DNA of 64,000 nt from Sinorhizobium glycinis (GCF_001651865.1 NZ_LPUX01000053.1:1054001-1118000); one strand, 5' to 3'. Numbered from the stretch's first letter, positions 48,442 to 60,318 are shown. Translations and numbers: made by a program. Notes: a model not told the origin generated them from the letters alone.

Positions 48442-49506
48442 TTACTGCAAAAAGCCGATGATCTCGCGAACCTCGCGCATCGTCTTTTCCGCCCTCGCCC
48501 GCGCACGCTCGCCGCCATTCCTGAGGATCGCATCGATATGCGCCGTGTCGTCCATCAGGCGGCGCATTTCGCCGGTGATCGGCGCGAGCACGTCGACGGC
48601 GAGATCGATGAGGGCAGGCTTGAAGACCGAAAACTGCTGACCGCCGAACTCGGCGAGGATCGCATCCTTGGTCCGGTCGGCAAGCGCCGCATAGATGCCG
48701 ACGAGGTTTTCCGCTTCCGGACGACCCTTCAGCCCCTCGACTTCGCTCGGCAGCGCATCGGGATCGGTCTTCGCCTTGCGGATCTTCTTGGCGATCGTCT
48801 CCGGATCATCCATCAGGTTGATGCGCGACAGATCGGACGGATCGGATTTCGACATCTTCTTCGTGCCGTCGCGCAGCGACATGACGCGCGGCGCCGGCCC
48901 GCCGATCAATGGCTCCACCGGCGGGAAATAGGCATGAATCGGCTCCTCGCCGACGACGATATCGACGCCGTAGCCGCGCGCCCGGATGTGCTCCATGAAA
49001 TCGATGTTGAACTTCTGGGCGATGTCGCGGGTGAGTTCGAGATGCTGCTTCTGGTCGTCGCCGACCGGAACATGGGTGGCGCGGTAGACGAGGATGTCGG
49101 CGGCCATGAGGCTTGGATAGGCGAGCAGGCCGAGGGAGGCGTTCTCGCGGTCCTTGCCGGCCTTGTCCTTGAACTGCGTCATCCGGTTCATCCAGCCGAT
49201 ACGGGCGACGCAATTGAAGATCCAGGCAAGCTCCGCATGCTGCGGCACCGCCGACTGGTTGAAGACGATATGCTTCTCCGGATCGATGCCTGAGGCGACG
49301 AAGGCCGCGGCGATCGAGCGGATCTGGCCCGGCAGGTCGTCGTGCACGAGCTGCGCTGTAATCGAGTGGAGGTCGACGACGCAATAAATGCAGTCGTTGT
49401 TTTCCTGCAGGGCGACGAACTTGCGGATCGCGCCGAGATAGTTGCCGAGATGCAGATTGCCGGTCGGTTGAACGCCGGAAAATACGAGCGGCTTGAATTC
49501 GTTCAT
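48442..49506 (-). CDS. trpS: Tryptophanyl-tRNA synthetase
   Basis: A 354-residue class Ic aminoacyl-tRNA synthetase. The HIGH-like motif [12 protein letters not shown] lies near residues 14-25 and the KMSKS loop is KKMSKSDPS. The central segment [11 protein letters not shown] is conserved. Start at 49506 ([16 protein letters not shown]); extended frames upstream run into repeat sequence and are rejected. Upstream lies the mosaic repeat at 49592-49689, then the VOC gene. No tryptophan-type attenuator or T-box was recognised. Confidence 0.97.
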   Translation of the reverse strand: MNEFKPLVFSGVQPTGNLHLGNYLGAIRKFVALQENNDCIYCVVDLHSITAQLVHDDLPGQIRSIAAAFVASGIDPEKHIVFNQSAVPQHAELAWIFNCVARIGWMNRMTQFKDKAGKDRENASLGLLAYPSLMAADILVYRATHVPVGDDQKQHLELTRDIAQKFNIDFMEHIRARGYGVDIVVGEEPIHAYFPPVEPLIGGPAPRVMSLRDGTKKMSKSDPSDLSRINLMDDPETIAKKIRKAKTDPDALPSEVEGLKGRPEAENLVGIYAALADRTKDAILAEFGGQQFSVFKPALIDLAVDVLAPITGEMRRLMDDTAHIDAILRNGGERARARAEKTMREVREIIGFLQ

Positions 49507-49591
49507 GTCGTCCTCATCGGGCTTGTGGAGGGCCCACCAATTGATACCGCCGCGCTTATGCACGGCGGGCCAAATGCAATCAAGAGGCACA

Positions 49592-49689
49592 TACAGCGCC
49601 GCGCGTCTAATCAGACGCGCGGCGCTGTAGCATTTTGAGTGCTGCATGATCTCTTTCTTAAATCGATTCCGATTTAAGGAATCATGCAG
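49592..49689. repeat. Mosaic palindromic repeat, family A (copy 4)
   Basis: The strongest hairpin of the family: a perfect 17-bp stem, TACAGCGCCGCGCGTCT with its complement (49592-49608 with 49613-49629, AATC loop). GCATTTTGAGTGC and a CTGCATGAT/ATCATGCAG arm around AAATCGATTCCGATTT follow. It lies between the VOC and trpS genes and would be transcribed just upstream of trpS. Confidence 0.85.
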
Positions 49690-49695
49690 TAGCGG

Positions 49696-50085
49696 TCAGG
49701 CGGGTTGCAGGAGGTCCCAACGGTTGCCGAACGGATCGGTGAAGACGGCCACCGTTCCGTAGGCCTCATGGCGCGGCGTATCGAGGAATTCGACGCCGGC
49801 GGCGAGCATTTCCGCATGATCGCGATCAAAGTCGTCTGTGAAGAGGAAGAAGCCGACGCGGCCGCCGGCCTGGTTGCCGATCACGGCATCCTGCCGTTCG
49901 CCTTCGGCCTTGGCAATGAGCAGCGCCGTTTCGGTCGCGCCCCGCGGCCGCACCACGATCCAGCGTTTGCCGCCACCAAGATCGGTGTCCTCGATCAGGT
50001 CGAAGCCCAGCCGGCCGCAATAGAAGGCAAGCGCCTCTTCATAGTCCGGGACGAGAATGGCGACCCGGGCAATGGTCTGCCTCAT
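49696..50085 (-). CDS. VOC family (glyoxalase-like) protein
   Basis: A 129-residue vicinal oxygen chelate protein with two beta-alpha-beta-beta-beta units. It starts [20 protein letters not shown] and ends AVFTDPFGNRWDLLQPA, the common glyoxalase/bleomycin-resistance pattern. Its ATG overlaps the murJ TGA (ATGA), so it is the last gene of a coupled glnD-murJ-VOC series. The reaction, if any, is unknown; candidates include lactoylglutathione lyase-like or antibiotic-sequestering activity. Confidence 0.9.
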   Translation of the reverse strand: MRQTIARVAILVPDYEEALAFYCGRLGFDLIEDTDLGGGKRWIVVRPRGATETALLIAKAEGERQDAVIGNQAGGRVGFFLFTDDFDRDHAEMLAAGVEFLDTPRHEAYGTVAVFTDPFGNRWDLLQPA

Positions 50086-51689
50086 GGGACGTCCGTCCCT
50101 TCGCCCGCTGCAGGGGCAGCCGCAGGTGCCGCATTGCGCTTCAGACTGCGACGGATCATCCCCAGGCTGGCGCCGCCGAGCCCGAAGGCAGCGGCGAAAT
50201 AGATGATCATCGCAACTGCCACCAAGCCGCAGACCGTCGCGGCTTGCGTTAGAACCGGCGCGGCGGAAGAAAGCGGGAAGGCCAGCCACTGGATCGCATA
50301 GTGGAGTGCGGCCGCCATGATCGCGGCGGCGATCACGAGTCGCGGAATGCGGGTCAGCAGCGGAATGTCGCGGCCCCAGTGCCCGCGCCAGGCGAGCGTT
50401 GCGAAGAGGAGGAGCGCGTTCACCCATCCGGCGACGACCTCGGCTGTGGCAATGCCGCTTGCTGCCAAGGACGGGAACAGCGTCAGCGCCAGCGAGACGT
50501 TCACCGCCACGGAGATCGCCGCGAAGATCATCGGCGTGCGGGTGTCCTCGCGCGCGAAAAAGCCTGGAATGAAGGCCTTGATCAGCACGAAGGCCGGCAG
50601 GCCGAGACCGTAGATCGCAAGGATATGACCGACGACGACGGTCGCTTCCGGTGAGAACTTGCCGCGTTCGAAGAGCAACCTGACGATCGGCTCGGACATG
50701 ACGAGCAGCGCGGCGGCGGCCGGCAGTGTGAGGAACAGGGTGAATTCGACAGAGCGGTTCTGGAGGTTCGACGCCTCGTTGAGATTGCCGGCGCGAAGCG
50801 CTCGCGCCAGTTCCGGCAGGAGTACCGTCGCAACCGCAATGCCGACGACGCCGAGCGGAAGCTGGTAGATGCGGTCCGCATAGACGAGCGAGGAGACCGC
50901 CCCTTCCTTGGCCGAGGCGATATTGGTGTTGATCAGCAGGTTGATCTGGGTGATGCCGCCGGTGATCGCCGCGGGCAGCGCCAGGACGAGCAGGCGCCGG
51001 ACATTGGCCGTCAGCCGCGGGCGGCGGAAACCGATCTTGATCCCGGCGTTGCGGACGGCGATCCAGACGATCGCCAGCTGAACGAGGCCGGCAGCCATGA
51101 CGCCCCAGGAGAGGCCGTAGCCGACCGCAATCGCGTCCTGGCCGCTATACCAGGCATAGGCAAGCACGCCGATGAGGATGACGTTCAGGAACACCGGCGC
51201 AATCGCCGCGGCGAAATAGCGATGCAGGGAATTGAGCATGCCCGCCATCATCGCCGCCAGCGACATGCAGGCGAGGTAGGGGAACATGATCGTCGCGAAG
51301 GTCACGGTGCTCGCGAATTTGGCCGGGTCGTCGGCGAAACCCGGGGCGATCAGCTCGCGCACGATGAACGGCATCGCCAGTTCCATCGCGATCGTCAGAA
51401 ACAGAAGGACGGTGAAAAGCACGCCGAAGACTTCTTCTGAAAAGCGGCGCGCACCGTCCATGCCGCGTGCCTCGATCTCCTTGGCGAAGAGCGGCACGAA
51501 GGCGGCGTTGAACGCTCCCTCGGCGAAAAGCCGGCGGAAGGTATTCGGCAGCCGAAAGGCCGTGTTGAAGGCGTCGGCGACCGGTCCGGTGCCGAGTGCG
51601 GCCGCCATGAAGGTCTCGCGCACGAAGCCGAAGACGCGGCTTCCGAGCGTCGCGCCTCCGACGGTTGCGAATTTCTTGACCAGGCTCAT
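50082..51689 (-). CDS. murJ: Lipid II flippase MurJ
   Basis: A 535-residue polytopic MVF-family protein with about 14 membrane helices. It starts [20 protein letters not shown] and includes the charged central [20 protein letters not shown], typical of MurJ/MviN. It transports the peptidoglycan precursor lipid II across the inner membrane. The ATG overlaps the glnD TGA (ATGA) and its own stop overlaps the VOC start, making a three-gene coupled set. The glnD-murJ neighbourhood is common in alphaproteobacteria. Confidence 0.96.
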   Translation of the reverse strand: MSLVKKFATVGGATLGSRVFGFVRETFMAAALGTGPVADAFNTAFRLPNTFRRLFAEGAFNAAFVPLFAKEIEARGMDGARRFSEEVFGVLFTVLLFLTIAMELAMPFIVRELIAPGFADDPAKFASTVTFATIMFPYLACMSLAAMMAGMLNSLHRYFAAAIAPVFLNVILIGVLAYAWYSGQDAIAVGYGLSWGVMAAGLVQLAIVWIAVRNAGIKIGFRRPRLTANVRRLLVLALPAAITGGITQINLLINTNIASAKEGAVSSLVYADRIYQLPLGVVGIAVATVLLPELARALRAGNLNEASNLQNRSVEFTLFLTLPAAAALLVMSEPIVRLLFERGKFSPEATVVVGHILAIYGLGLPAFVLIKAFIPGFFAREDTRTPMIFAAISVAVNVSLALTLFPSLAASGIATAEVVAGWVNALLLFATLAWRGHWGRDIPLLTRIPRLVIAAAIMAAALHYAIQWLAFPLSSAAPVLTQAATVCGLVAVAMIIYFAAAFGLGGASLGMIRRSLKRNAAPAAAPAAGEGTDVP

Positions 51690-54535
51690 GTTTCGGCTTT
51701 TGTCGTTTTGAACGCGTGGGATGCGCGCGGCGGGTGAGCCGGCGCAATGATGCCGGAGGGCATGCGCTCGCGCGCCTCATCTATCTCGCCGGCGAGCACC
51801 GCCTTCAGGCGCGCGGCAATATTGCCCTGCCGGTTCTCGTTGGTGATCTTCGCGCCCACCAGGTCGGTGACATAAAAGGTGTCGATGACCTTCTCGCCGA
51901 AGGTGGTGATATGGGCCGAGGCGATGTCGAGCGACAGGTCGGAAAGCACCGCGGTGATCTCGGAAAGCAGGCCGGTCCGGTCGAGGCCCTCGACCTCGAT
52001 GACGGTGAACTTGTTCGACAGCGTGTTGCTGATCGTCACCTCGGGCGTCACGCTGAAGGCCTTGCTGCGCTTCTTCGCCCGGGTGCGGCTGGCGATCACC
52101 TCCGGCAGGCGCTTGCGGCCGGAGAGCACGTCCTCGATCAGTTTGCCGATGCTCGCGGCCCGCCGCATCTCGTCCTCGTCGACCGAAAACTCCCGGTTGA
52201 CGAGGATCGTATCGAGAGCTCGCCCGTCTACGGTCGTATGAATCTGCGCATCGACGATGTTGGCGCCCGCGGCGGCGCAGGCACCGGCGATGACCGTCAG
52301 CAGGCGCGGATGGTCCGGCGAAAGCACGGTGATTTCGGTGATGGCGTGGAAATGATGGGTCCGAACCATCGTCGCCAGGGTCTTGCCGGCGCGGTCCGCC
52401 TCGCGGATGAACTCGGCGTGCCGTACCTGATCCTCGACCGCCACAGTGAGGAGATAGGGCTGATAATGGAGCCGGACATAGGCGTCCCGCTCCTTCTTCG
52501 GCCAATCCTTGAGCGCGTCGCCGAGTATGAGCGCGGCGTGCTTTGCCCGCTCCTTGCGCGACAGTTCGGAGAAGCCGCCGGAGAGCAGCAGCTCCGTCTC
52601 GTAGTAGAGCGTGCGCAGCAACTGCCCCTTCCAGCCGTTCCAGACGCCGGGGCCGACGGCGCGGATGTCGCAAACGGTCAGGATGAGCAGCATCTTCAGG
52701 CGGTCGAGCGATTGCACCCGATCGGCGAAGTCGAGGATGGTCTTGCGATCATTAAGGTCGCGGGTCTGCGCGACCATGGACATCGTCAGGTGTTCCTCGA
52801 CCAGCCAGACCACCGTTTCCGTCTGCTTCGGCGAAAGGCCCAGACGCGGGCAGAGCTTGCGGGCCACCTTTGCGCCGGCGAACGAGTGATCCTCGGGGCG
52901 GCCCTTGGCGATATCGTGCAGCAGCACCGCAACGTAGAGCGCTTCGCGGTCTTCGATGCCCGGCATCAGCTTGGCCGTCAGAGGATGCGCCTCCTCCTCG
53001 AGGCCGCGATCGATCCGCGAGAGAACGTCGACGGTGCGCAGGAGATGCTCGTCCACCGTATAGTGGTGATACATGTTGAACTGCATCATCGAGACGATCT
53101 TGCCGAAATCCGGAATGAAGCGGCCGAGCACGCCCGCCTCGTTCATTCGCCGCAGGATCAGTTCCGGATTGCGCCGCGAGGTCAGGATCGACAGGAAGAG
53201 CCGGTTGGCCTCATCGTTTTCGCGCAAATGCGGCGTGATCAGCCCCAGCGAGCGCGTCACCTGCTTGAGGGCGTTCGGATGGAACTCCAGCCCGTGGATA
53301 TCGGCGATGTGGAACAGGCGCAGCAGGTTGATCGGGTCGCGCTTGAAGACGTCGGGGCTTGCGAGCGCAATGCGGCCGCCGTCATCGACGAAGTCGAGCG
53401 TGCCGGCGATCTTGCGGGTGCGGTGCTTGAAGCGGCTGAAGACGCCCGAAATCCCCGGCGTGTCCTTGGCCTGCTGGTCTTCGAGCGCCGCGCAGAAGAT
53501 GCGGGTGAGATCGCCGACGTCCTTCGCGACGAGGAAGTAGTGTTTCATGAAGCGTTCGACCGCCGAGAGGCCCGGATGGTCGTGGTAGCCGAGCGCTTCG
53601 GCGATCTCGCGCTGGATGTCGAAGGATAGACGCTCCTCCGACTTTCCGGTCAGGAAATGCATATGGCAGCGCACCGCCCATAGGAAATCGTCGGACTTCT
53701 GGAACAGCTTATATTCCTGGCGCGACAGCACGGCGAGCTTGACGAGGTCGGCCGGGTCCTTGACCCGGTAAAAATACTTGGCGATCCAGAACAGCGTGTG
53801 CAGGTCGCGCAAGCCCCCCTTGCCTTCCTTGACGTTCGGCTCGACCAGATAACGGGTGTCGCCCGCCTTGCGGTGGCGCCCGTCGCGTTCGGCAAGCTTG
53901 GCAGCGATGAATTCCGGGCCGGTGTTGCGGACGATCTCGTGGTCGAAGCGCTGCTCTAGCTCGGCCGCCAAGGCCTCTGAACCGCAAATGTAGCGGCATT
54001 CGAGGATCGCCGTGCGGATCGTCATGTCGGCACGCGACAGGCGGATGCACTCATCGATGGTCCGCGTCGCATGGCCGACCTTGAAGCCGAGATCCCACAG
54101 GACATAGAGCATGAATTCGATGGCGGGTTCCGCCCAGACCGCTTTCTTGGAAGGCAGCAGGAAGAGCAGGTCGATATCCGAGCCCGGCGCCAGCGTACCG
54201 CGCCCGTAGCCGCCGACGGCGGTCACGGCGAGCCGGGATGCCGGCGGAGCATTGGCCGCGTCGAACACCTCGTTCAGCACGAAATCGTGCAGCACCGTGA
54301 TGAGCTGGTCCTGCAGCCAGGAGATACGCTCGGCACACTTGATGCCGGCGCCGTCGGCGGCGAGCAGTTCGCGCGCCTTGGCGCGGCCGGCACTGTTCGC
54401 CTCCTTGAAGGCGGCAAGAAGCGCGCGGCGCATCGGTTCGCGCTGTTCGGCATGGGCCGATGCGATGAAGCCGCACTTCGCCCGAAGTGCGGTGACGTCG
54501 AGAATTTCGGGGAAGGAAGTTTCGTGTCTGGCCAT
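51686..54535 (-). CDS. glnD: Bifunctional PII uridylyltransferase/uridylyl-removing enzyme
   Basis: A 949-residue nitrogen sensor. A nucleotidyltransferase domain carries [18 protein letters not shown] (108-125), with the catalytic GD-x-D type pattern. A GlnE-like linker is followed by an HD phosphohydrolase domain (about 495-620) with [14 protein letters not shown], and two C-terminal ACT domains (about 735-815 and 850-930) bind glutamine. It uridylylates PII (GlnB/GlnK) under nitrogen limitation and removes UMP in excess, an important control point for symbiotic nitrogen fixers. The start at 54535 ([10 protein letters not shown]) gives the recalled length of rhizobial GlnD. Confidence 0.97.
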   Translation of the reverse strand: MARHETSFPEILDVTALRAKCGFIASAHAEQREPMRRALLAAFKEANSAGRAKARELLAADGAGIKCAERISWLQDQLITVLHDFVLNEVFDAANAPPASRLAVTAVGGYGRGTLAPGSDIDLLFLLPSKKAVWAEPAIEFMLYVLWDLGFKVGHATRTIDECIRLSRADMTIRTAILECRYICGSEALAAELEQRFDHEIVRNTGPEFIAAKLAERDGRHRKAGDTRYLVEPNVKEGKGGLRDLHTLFWIAKYFYRVKDPADLVKLAVLSRQEYKLFQKSDDFLWAVRCHMHFLTGKSEERLSFDIQREIAEALGYHDHPGLSAVERFMKHYFLVAKDVGDLTRIFCAALEDQQAKDTPGISGVFSRFKHRTRKIAGTLDFVDDGGRIALASPDVFKRDPINLLRLFHIADIHGLEFHPNALKQVTRSLGLITPHLRENDEANRLFLSILTSRRNPELILRRMNEAGVLGRFIPDFGKIVSMMQFNMYHHYTVDEHLLRTVDVLSRIDRGLEEEAHPLTAKLMPGIEDREALYVAVLLHDIAKGRPEDHSFAGAKVARKLCPRLGLSPKQTETVVWLVEEHLTMSMVAQTRDLNDRKTILDFADRVQSLDRLKMLLILTVCDIRAVGPGVWNGWKGQLLRTLYYETELLLSGGFSELSRKERAKHAALILGDALKDWPKKERDAYVRLHYQPYLLTVAVEDQVRHAEFIREADRAGKTLATMVRTHHFHAITEITVLSPDHPRLLTVIAGACAAAGANIVDAQIHTTVDGRALDTILVNREFSVDEDEMRRAASIGKLIEDVLSGRKRLPEVIASRTRAKKRSKAFSVTPEVTISNTLSNKFTVIEVEGLDRTGLLSEITAVLSDLSLDIASAHITTFGEKVIDTFYVTDLVGAKITNENRQGNIAARLKAVLAGEIDEARERMPSGIIAPAHPPRASHAFKTTKAET

Positions 54536-54858
54536 ATAGTGCCGGGAGGCGTCCTGTCCGACTGATCGTATGGTTCGCTGCATGTGCAAGCGCTCCTGCA
54601 TGTCACCCGGACCGGCTTCTGTCCACCGCATGTTTCCTTAAATCGCAGCCGATCCAAGGATGAAAACGTGCAGCATTCAAAGTGCTACAGCGATCTTTGC
54701 GCGCCTTATAGGCGCGCGGCGCCGTAGAGCCGGAATCATGCAGCATTTCAAGCACTACCGCATGCCTTCATGAAAAGGCACGCGGCGCTGTATAGCCTTT
54801 TTGCCCGTCGATTGACAGGGAAAAACGGTGGGGCAAAAGACACGACACGCGCGTGAAG
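54536..54858. other. mutS-glnD intergenic region with repeat elements
   Basis: The 323-bp gap between two co-oriented genes is mostly occupied by mosaic repeat sequence (54626-54793). The glnD promoter is expected between the repeat and 54536 but is not obvious. No further gene is seen. Confidence 0.6.
54626..54793. repeat. Mosaic palindromic repeat, family A (copy 5, with partial second copy)
   Basis: A full element (54626-54725: CCGCATGTTTCC arm, GCAGCATTCAAAGTGC, GCGCGCCTTATAGGCGCGC arm) is followed by a partial, more diverged copy (54734-54793: ATCATGCAGCATTTC, then a CGCGGCGCTGTA end). Tandem placement suggests duplication or repeated insertion. Confidence 0.75.
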
Positions 54859-57606
54859 TCAGCGGCCGGCGAGGTCCTTTTTCAAGGCGTAGAGCGCATC
54901 GAGCGCATCACGCGGCGTCATGTCGTCGGGATTGAGAGCCCTCAGCGCCTCTTCGACCTTGGAGGGCCCTGAGGCCCTTGCCACTTCCTCCCGCCGGACG
55001 GCGACCTGGAAGAGAGGCAGGTCGTCGATCAGCTGGCTTGCCGGGTTCTTGCGGTCGGCATCTTCCAGCTTGGCGAGGACGTCTTTCGCCCGCGCGACGA
55101 CCGACGCGGGGAGACCGGCGAGGCGGGCGACCTGAATACCGTAGGAGCGGTCGGCCGCACCTGGGCCGACCTCGTGCAGGAAGATCACGTCGCCGTCCCA
55201 CTCCTTGACCCGCATGGTGGCGTTCGACAGGCGTCCGAGCTTTTCGGAAAGCACGGTCAATTCATGGAAATGGGTGGCGAAGAGACCGCGGCAGCGATTG
55301 ACCTCGTGCAGATGCTCGACCGCCGCCCAGGCGATCGACAGGCCGTCGAAGGTCGCCGTGCCGCGGCCGATCTCGTCGAGGATGACCAGCGATCGGTCGC
55401 TCGCCTGATTGAGGATCGCCGCCGTCTCGACCATCTCCACCATGAAAGTCGAGCGGCCGCGGGCGAGGTCGTCCGAGGCGCCGACGCGCGAGAAGAGCCG
55501 GTCGACGATGCCGATATGGGCGGCGCTGGCGGGCACGAAGGAGCCCATCTGCGCCATGATGGCGATCAGCGCGTTCTGGCGCAGGAAGGTCGACTTGCCG
55601 CCCATGTTGGGGCCGGTGAGCAGCCAGATGGCGCCGGCCTCCGGCCCGTCCGGAGGGGAGAGGTCGCAGCCATTGGCGACGAAAGGATTGGCCGCCTGGC
55701 GCCTCAAGGCCTGCTCGACGACAGGGTGACGCCCGCCATCAATGGCGAACATCCGCGACAGATCGACGACGGGCCGCGCATAGTTCTGCTCCTCGGCAAG
55801 GACGGCAAGCCCCGCCGAGACGTCGAGCGTCGCGAGCGCCTGCGCCGCCGCCTTGATCGTCTCGGCATCGGCGACGACCTCGCGCGTCATGGCCTCGAAG
55901 GCCTCGAGCTCGATCGCCAGCGCCCGGTCGGCGGCATTGGCGATCTTCGTTTCGAGCTCGGCGAGTTCCGTGGTGGTGAAGCGCATGGCGCTCGCCATGG
56001 TCTGGCGATGGATGAAGCGGGCGCGTCCGGCGTCCGTGTCGGTCATCGCCCCGGCATTGCCGGCGGTGACTTCGATGAAGTAGCCGAGCACGTTGTTGTG
56101 CTTGATCTTCAGCGACTTGATGCCGGTCTCCTCGCAATATTGAAGCTGCAGGCCGGCGATGACGCGGCGCGACTGGTCGCGCAGGGCCCGCATTTCGTCG
56201 AGCTCGCCGCTTGCTCCTTCGCGCAGGAAGCCGCCGTCGCGCTTCAGGAGCGGCAGATCTTCGCCGAGCATTGAATCGAGACGCGCCAGCAAGGGTGCCG
56301 GCAGCGCGGCGATCGCGGCGTGCCCCTCGGCCAGCTCTTCGGAAAGCCGGGCACCCGAGAGCAGCGTCGCGATCGCCGCCGCAGCCCGCAGACCCGCCTG
56401 GATGGCTCCGAGGTCGCGCGGTCCACCGCGGCCGAGCGCGAGCCTGGACAGGGCACGCGGCATGTCCGGGGCGCGTCGCAAGGTGTCACGGACATCCATG
56501 GCGAAGCTTGGCTGGTCGAGCAGCACCTCAATCGAATCGAGCCTCTGATTAATCCGATCCGGGTCGGTCAGAGGCGACATCAGCCGCTCGGCGAGCAGAC
56601 GCGCCCCGCCGCTGGTGACGGTCCGGTCAAGAGCCTTCAGCAGGGTTCCTTCACGGGCGCCGGACAGCGTCTTGACGAGTTCGAGATTGGCGCGGGTTGC
56701 CGGGTCGATGAAGAGCGTCGAGGCGGCGCTCTCCCGCTCGGGAATACCGAGCGCCGGACGCTCCTGGATCTGGGTCTTCTCGACATAGGAGATGGCGGCG
56801 GAAGCGGCTGCAAGTTCGGCGCGCGAAAAGCTCCCGAAGCCATCGAGGGTCTTGACACCGTAGTAGCGGGCAATCCGGCCCTCGGCGGTCGCGCTGTCGA
56901 ACAGGACCGCGGGCTGCGGCACGGCCACCCGGCCGAGCACGTCGAAGACGGGGCGCAGCTCCGGATCGTGGAACACTGTGTCGGGCAGGATCAGCTCGCG
57001 CGGCTCGACGCGCAGGATGTCGGCGAGCAGGCGGCCTTCGGTCGTTTCGGCGAGGCGGAAGATGCCGGTCGAAATGTCGATCCAGGCGAGTGCATAGGCA
57101 GGCTCCGAGCCGCTCCGGATGCGGGCGAGCGCCATCAGGTAATTGGTTTCAGAGGGCGAGAGCAGCTTGTCCTCGGTGATCGTTCCAGGCGTCACCAGCC
57201 GCACGACATCGCGGCGCACGACGGACTTGCTGCCACGCTTCTTCGCCTCGGCGGGATCCTCAACCTGCTCGCAGACCGCGACCCGGAAGCCGAGCGCGAT
57301 CAGCTTCTGCAGATAGTCGTCGGCGGCATGCACCGGCACGCCGCACATCGGGATCTCCTGGCCGAGATGCTGGCCGCGCTTCGTCAAAGTAATCCCGAGC
57401 GCGCGGGAGGCTTCCACCGCATCCTGGAAGAACAGCTCGTAGAAATCGCCCATGCGGTAGAACAGCAGCGAATCCGGGTTGTTCGCCTTGATCTCGATGA
57501 ACTGCTCCATCATCGGCGTGGCAGTGGAGCGGCTCTCCTCGCTCGCCAGATCGGACACGGAAAGGACGTCGCCCGTGCGGCTCGATGCGTCACTCAGGAA
57601 ATTCAT
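54859..57606 (-). CDS. mutS: DNA mismatch repair protein MutS
   Basis: A 915-residue MutS. The N-terminal mismatch-binding domain includes [12 protein letters not shown] (about 48-59), containing the Phe-x-Glu mismatch contact region. The core and clamp follow, and the ATPase has Walker [12 protein letters not shown] (about 661-671) with the downstream [18 protein letters not shown]-terminal tail carries dimer and beta-clamp contacts. It begins [13 protein letters not shown] with a 32-residue leader before the family core; an internal Met is possible. Divergent from the malic enzyme gene. Confidence 0.97.
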   Translation of the reverse strand: MNFLSDASSRTGDVLSVSDLASEESRSTATPMMEQFIEIKANNPDSLLFYRMGDFYELFFQDAVEASRALGITLTKRGQHLGQEIPMCGVPVHAADDYLQKLIALGFRVAVCEQVEDPAEAKKRGSKSVVRRDVVRLVTPGTITEDKLLSPSETNYLMALARIRSGSEPAYALAWIDISTGIFRLAETTEGRLLADILRVEPRELILPDTVFHDPELRPVFDVLGRVAVPQPAVLFDSATAEGRIARYYGVKTLDGFGSFSRAELAAASAAISYVEKTQIQERPALGIPERESAASTLFIDPATRANLELVKTLSGAREGTLLKALDRTVTSGGARLLAERLMSPLTDPDRINQRLDSIEVLLDQPSFAMDVRDTLRRAPDMPRALSRLALGRGGPRDLGAIQAGLRAAAAIATLLSGARLSEELAEGHAAIAALPAPLLARLDSMLGEDLPLLKRDGGFLREGASGELDEMRALRDQSRRVIAGLQLQYCEETGIKSLKIKHNNVLGYFIEVTAGNAGAMTDTDAGRARFIHRQTMASAMRFTTTELAELETKIANAADRALAIELEAFEAMTREVVADAETIKAAAQALATLDVSAGLAVLAEEQNYARPVVDLSRMFAIDGGRHPVVEQALRRQAANPFVANGCDLSPPDGPEAGAIWLLTGPNMGGKSTFLRQNALIAIMAQMGSFVPASAAHIGIVDRLFSRVGASDDLARGRSTFMVEMVETAAILNQASDRSLVILDEIGRGTATFDGLSIAWAAVEHLHEVNRCRGLFATHFHELTVLSEKLGRLSNATMRVKEWDGDVIFLHEVGPGAADRSYGIQVARLAGLPASVVARAKDVLAKLEDADRKNPASQLIDDLPLFQVAVRREEVARASGPSKVEEALRALNPDDMTPRDALDALYALKKDLAGR

Positions 57607-57708
57607 GATTGTTCCAAAAAAAGAGATGGCACACTATCTCCAAGCATTTATAGACGACAACAACAAAGAGGCTGATCGAAAGGGTCGCCCACAGGAGGTT
57701 GAGGAAAC

Positions 57709-59994
57709 ATGCCGGCTACCGACAAGTCCGACCGCACGATGACGAGCGTCACTGAACAGGAAGCACTCGACTTCCATTCCCAGGGTCGTCCCGGAAAGCT
57801 GGAGATTTCGCCGACGAAGCCGATGGCGACGCAGCGCGACCTGTCGCTCGCCTATTCGCCGGGCGTCGCCGTGCCCGTCAAGGCAATCGCCGAGGATCCG
57901 GCGACGGCCTACGACTATACGGCGCGCGGCAATATGGTGGCGGTGATTTCGAACGGGACGGCGATCCTCGGCCTCGGCAATCTCGGGGCGCTGGCCTCGA
58001 AGCCGGTGATGGAAGGCAAGTCCGTGCTCTTCAAGCGCTTCGCCGACGTCGATTCGATCGATCTCGAAGTCGACACCGAGAATGTCGACGAGTTCATCAA
58101 CTGCGTGCGCTTCCTCGGCCCCTCCTTCGGCGGCATCAATCTCGAGGACATCAAGGCACCGGACTGCTTCATCATCGAGCAGCGGCTGCGCGAGGTCATG
58201 GACATCCCTGTGTTCCATGACGACCAGCACGGCACGGCGATCATCGCCGCCGCCGGCCTCATCAACGCGCTGGCGCTGACCGGCCGCGACTTCAAGACGA
58301 CGAAGCTCGTCTGCAACGGCGCGGGCGCTGCCGCCATCGCCTGCATCGAGCTGATCAAGGCGATGGGCTTCAACCCGGCAAACATCATCCTCTGCGACAC
58401 CAAGGGGGTGATCTACAAGGGCCGCACCGACGGCATGAACCAGTGGAAGTCCGCGCATGCGGTCGAGACCGACCGCCGCACGCTGGCCGAGGCGGTCGAA
58501 GGTGCCGACGTATTCTTCGGTCTTTCCGCGAAAGGTGCGCTGTCGCCCGACATGGTACGCTCGCTGGCGCCGAAGCCGATCATCTTCGCCATGGCCAACC
58601 CGGATCCGGAAATCACGCCCGAAGAGGTCGCCCAGATCCGCGACGATGCGATCGTCGCGACCGGCCGCTCCGACTATCCGAACCAGGTCAACAACGTCCT
58701 CGGCTTCCCCTACATCTTCCGCGGCGCGCTCGACGTGCGCGCCTCGACGATCAACGACGCGATGAAGATTGCCGCGGCGGAAGCGCTGGCCAGCCTCGCC
58801 AAGGAGGACGTTCCGGACGACGTCGCCGCCGCCTACCAGGGCAACCGGCCGCGCTTCGGAGCACAATATATCATTCCCGTGCCCTTCGATCCGCGCCTGA
58901 TCTCGGCGATTCCGATGGCGGTCGCCAAGGCCGCCATGGAAACCGGAGTGGCGCGCAAGCCGATCGCGGATCTCAATGCCTACGGGCAGCAGCTTTCGGC
59001 CCGGCGCGATCCGATCGCCTCGACGCTGCAGCGGATCTACGAGCGCGTCCGCCGCCAGCCGAAACGCATCGTCTTTGCCGAAGGCGAGGAAGTGCAGATG
59101 ATGCGCTCGGCCATTGCCTATGCGAACCAGCAGCTCGGAACGGCCATCCTGCTCGGGCGAGAAGAGCAGATGCGCGAAACCGCGGAACAGGAGGGCATCG
59201 ACCTCGACCGGCCGGGGATCCAGATCGTCAACGCGCGCCTGTCGAAGCGCGTGGCGGCCTACACGGATTACCTCTATGCCCGGCTCCAGCGCAAAGGCTA
59301 TCTGTTCCGCGACGTGCAGCGGCTGATCAACAACGATCGCAATCATTTCGCCGCCTCGATGGTGGCACTGGGCGACGCCGACGGCATGGTCACCGGCCTT
59401 ACGCGCAATTATTCGACGGCGCTCGAGGACGTTCGCCGCTGCATCGACGCCAAGCCCGGCCACCGCGTGATCGGCGTGACGATCGCGCTTTGCCGCGGCC
59501 GCACCGTGCTCGTTGCCGACACGGCCGTACACGACATGCCCTCGGCAGAGGAGCTGGCCGACATCGCCGAGGAGGCAGCCGGCCTCGCCAAGCGGCTCGG
59601 CTACATGCCGCGGGTCGCGATGCTTGCCTATTCGACCTTCGGCCATCCATCCGGCGAACGCTCCGAGCGGGTGCGCGAGGCCGTGAAGATCCTAGACAGA
59701 CGCCGCGTCGACTTCGAATATGACGGCGAAATGGCTGCCGACGTGGCTCTCAACGCGCGGGTGATGGATCAATATCCCTTCTGCCGGCTTTCCGGCACGG
59801 CCAACGTGCTGGTGATGCCCGCCTTCCACTCGGCCTCGATCTCCACCAAGATGCTGCAGGAACTGGGCGGCTCGACGGTCATCGGCCCGCTGCTCGTCGG
59901 CCTCGACAAGTCGGTGCAGATCGTCTCGATGTCGGCGAAGGATTCGGACATCGTCAACATGGCGGCAATCGCCGCCTATAATGCCGGGACGTGA
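57709..59994 (+). CDS. tme: Malic enzyme with C-terminal phosphotransacetylase-like domain
   Basis: A 761-residue two-domain protein. The malic enzyme half (about 1-440) has SLAYSPGVAVPV and FHDDQHGTAII for malate and metal binding and KLVCNGAGAAAIACIEL as the nucleotide-binding loop. The second half (about 460-761) is phosphate acetyltransferase-like but probably only structural or regulatory. It decarboxylates malate to pyruvate, supporting acetyl-CoA supply during growth on C4-dicarboxylates. Rhizobia have two such enzymes, Dme (NAD) and Tme (NADP); position between mutS and olsB matches tme as recalled from S. meliloti. The cofactor itself is not determined by the sequence. Confidence 0.88.
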   Translation: MPATDKSDRTMTSVTEQEALDFHSQGRPGKLEISPTKPMATQRDLSLAYSPGVAVPVKAIAEDPATAYDYTARGNMVAVISNGTAILGLGNLGALASKPVMEGKSVLFKRFADVDSIDLEVDTENVDEFINCVRFLGPSFGGINLEDIKAPDCFIIEQRLREVMDIPVFHDDQHGTAIIAAAGLINALALTGRDFKTTKLVCNGAGAAAIACIELIKAMGFNPANIILCDTKGVIYKGRTDGMNQWKSAHAVETDRRTLAEAVEGADVFFGLSAKGALSPDMVRSLAPKPIIFAMANPDPEITPEEVAQIRDDAIVATGRSDYPNQVNNVLGFPYIFRGALDVRASTINDAMKIAAAEALASLAKEDVPDDVAAAYQGNRPRFGAQYIIPVPFDPRLISAIPMAVAKAAMETGVARKPIADLNAYGQQLSARRDPIASTLQRIYERVRRQPKRIVFAEGEEVQMMRSAIAYANQQLGTAILLGREEQMRETAEQEGIDLDRPGIQIVNARLSKRVAAYTDYLYARLQRKGYLFRDVQRLINNDRNHFAASMVALGDADGMVTGLTRNYSTALEDVRRCIDAKPGHRVIGVTIALCRGRTVLVADTAVHDMPSAEELADIAEEAAGLAKRLGYMPRVAMLAYSTFGHPSGERSERVREAVKILDRRRVDFEYDGEMAADVALNARVMDQYPFCRLSGTANVLVMPAFHSASISTKMLQELGGSTVIGPLLVGLDKSVQIVSMSAKDSDIVNMAAIAAYNAGT

Positions 59995-60090
59995 CCGCTA
60001 CGCGTGTCGCTTCGGGACGAACTGCCTTACCGCAATCGGACAGAATCGCGAAGCTGCGCAATAACGGCACAAGCGCTCTAAGCAAAACAA

Positions 60091-60120
60091 GAGCCCACTT
60101 CCCGGAAAGGAAGTGGGCTC
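60091..60120. terminator. Perfect 12-bp hairpin in the tme-olsB convergent gap
   Basis: GAGCCCACTTCC and GGAAGTGGGCTC pair exactly with a CGGAAA loop. It follows the tme stop by about 97 bp. On the minus strand the stem is followed by TTGTTTTGC, weakly U-rich, so it could end transcripts from the right as well. Confidence 0.75.
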
Positions 60121-60303
60121 AATTCGTTGTGGCTGATCTATACCTTACGTCATGAAAAAATGACAGGAATTTACCGCGACGCGGCTCCCTCCAGCCACAT
60201 CGGCGATCATCCCCTTTGTTTTTTACAATGCTAGGCGATGAAATTTAGACCCCAACCACGAAGATACACTTCGCCGTTCCCAAGATGAAAGTCAAACGCA
60301 TAC

Positions 60304-60318
60304 TTAACAAGTGGTTAA
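60304..60318 (+). promoter_or_regulatory. CtrA-type box
   Basis: TTAACAAGTGGTTAA is an exact TTAA-N7-TTAA match to the binding site of the alphaproteobacterial cell-cycle regulator CtrA. It lies between two convergent genes, so it is not upstream of an obvious annotated gene. A short motif like this can arise by chance in A+T-rich DNA. Confidence 0.4.
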
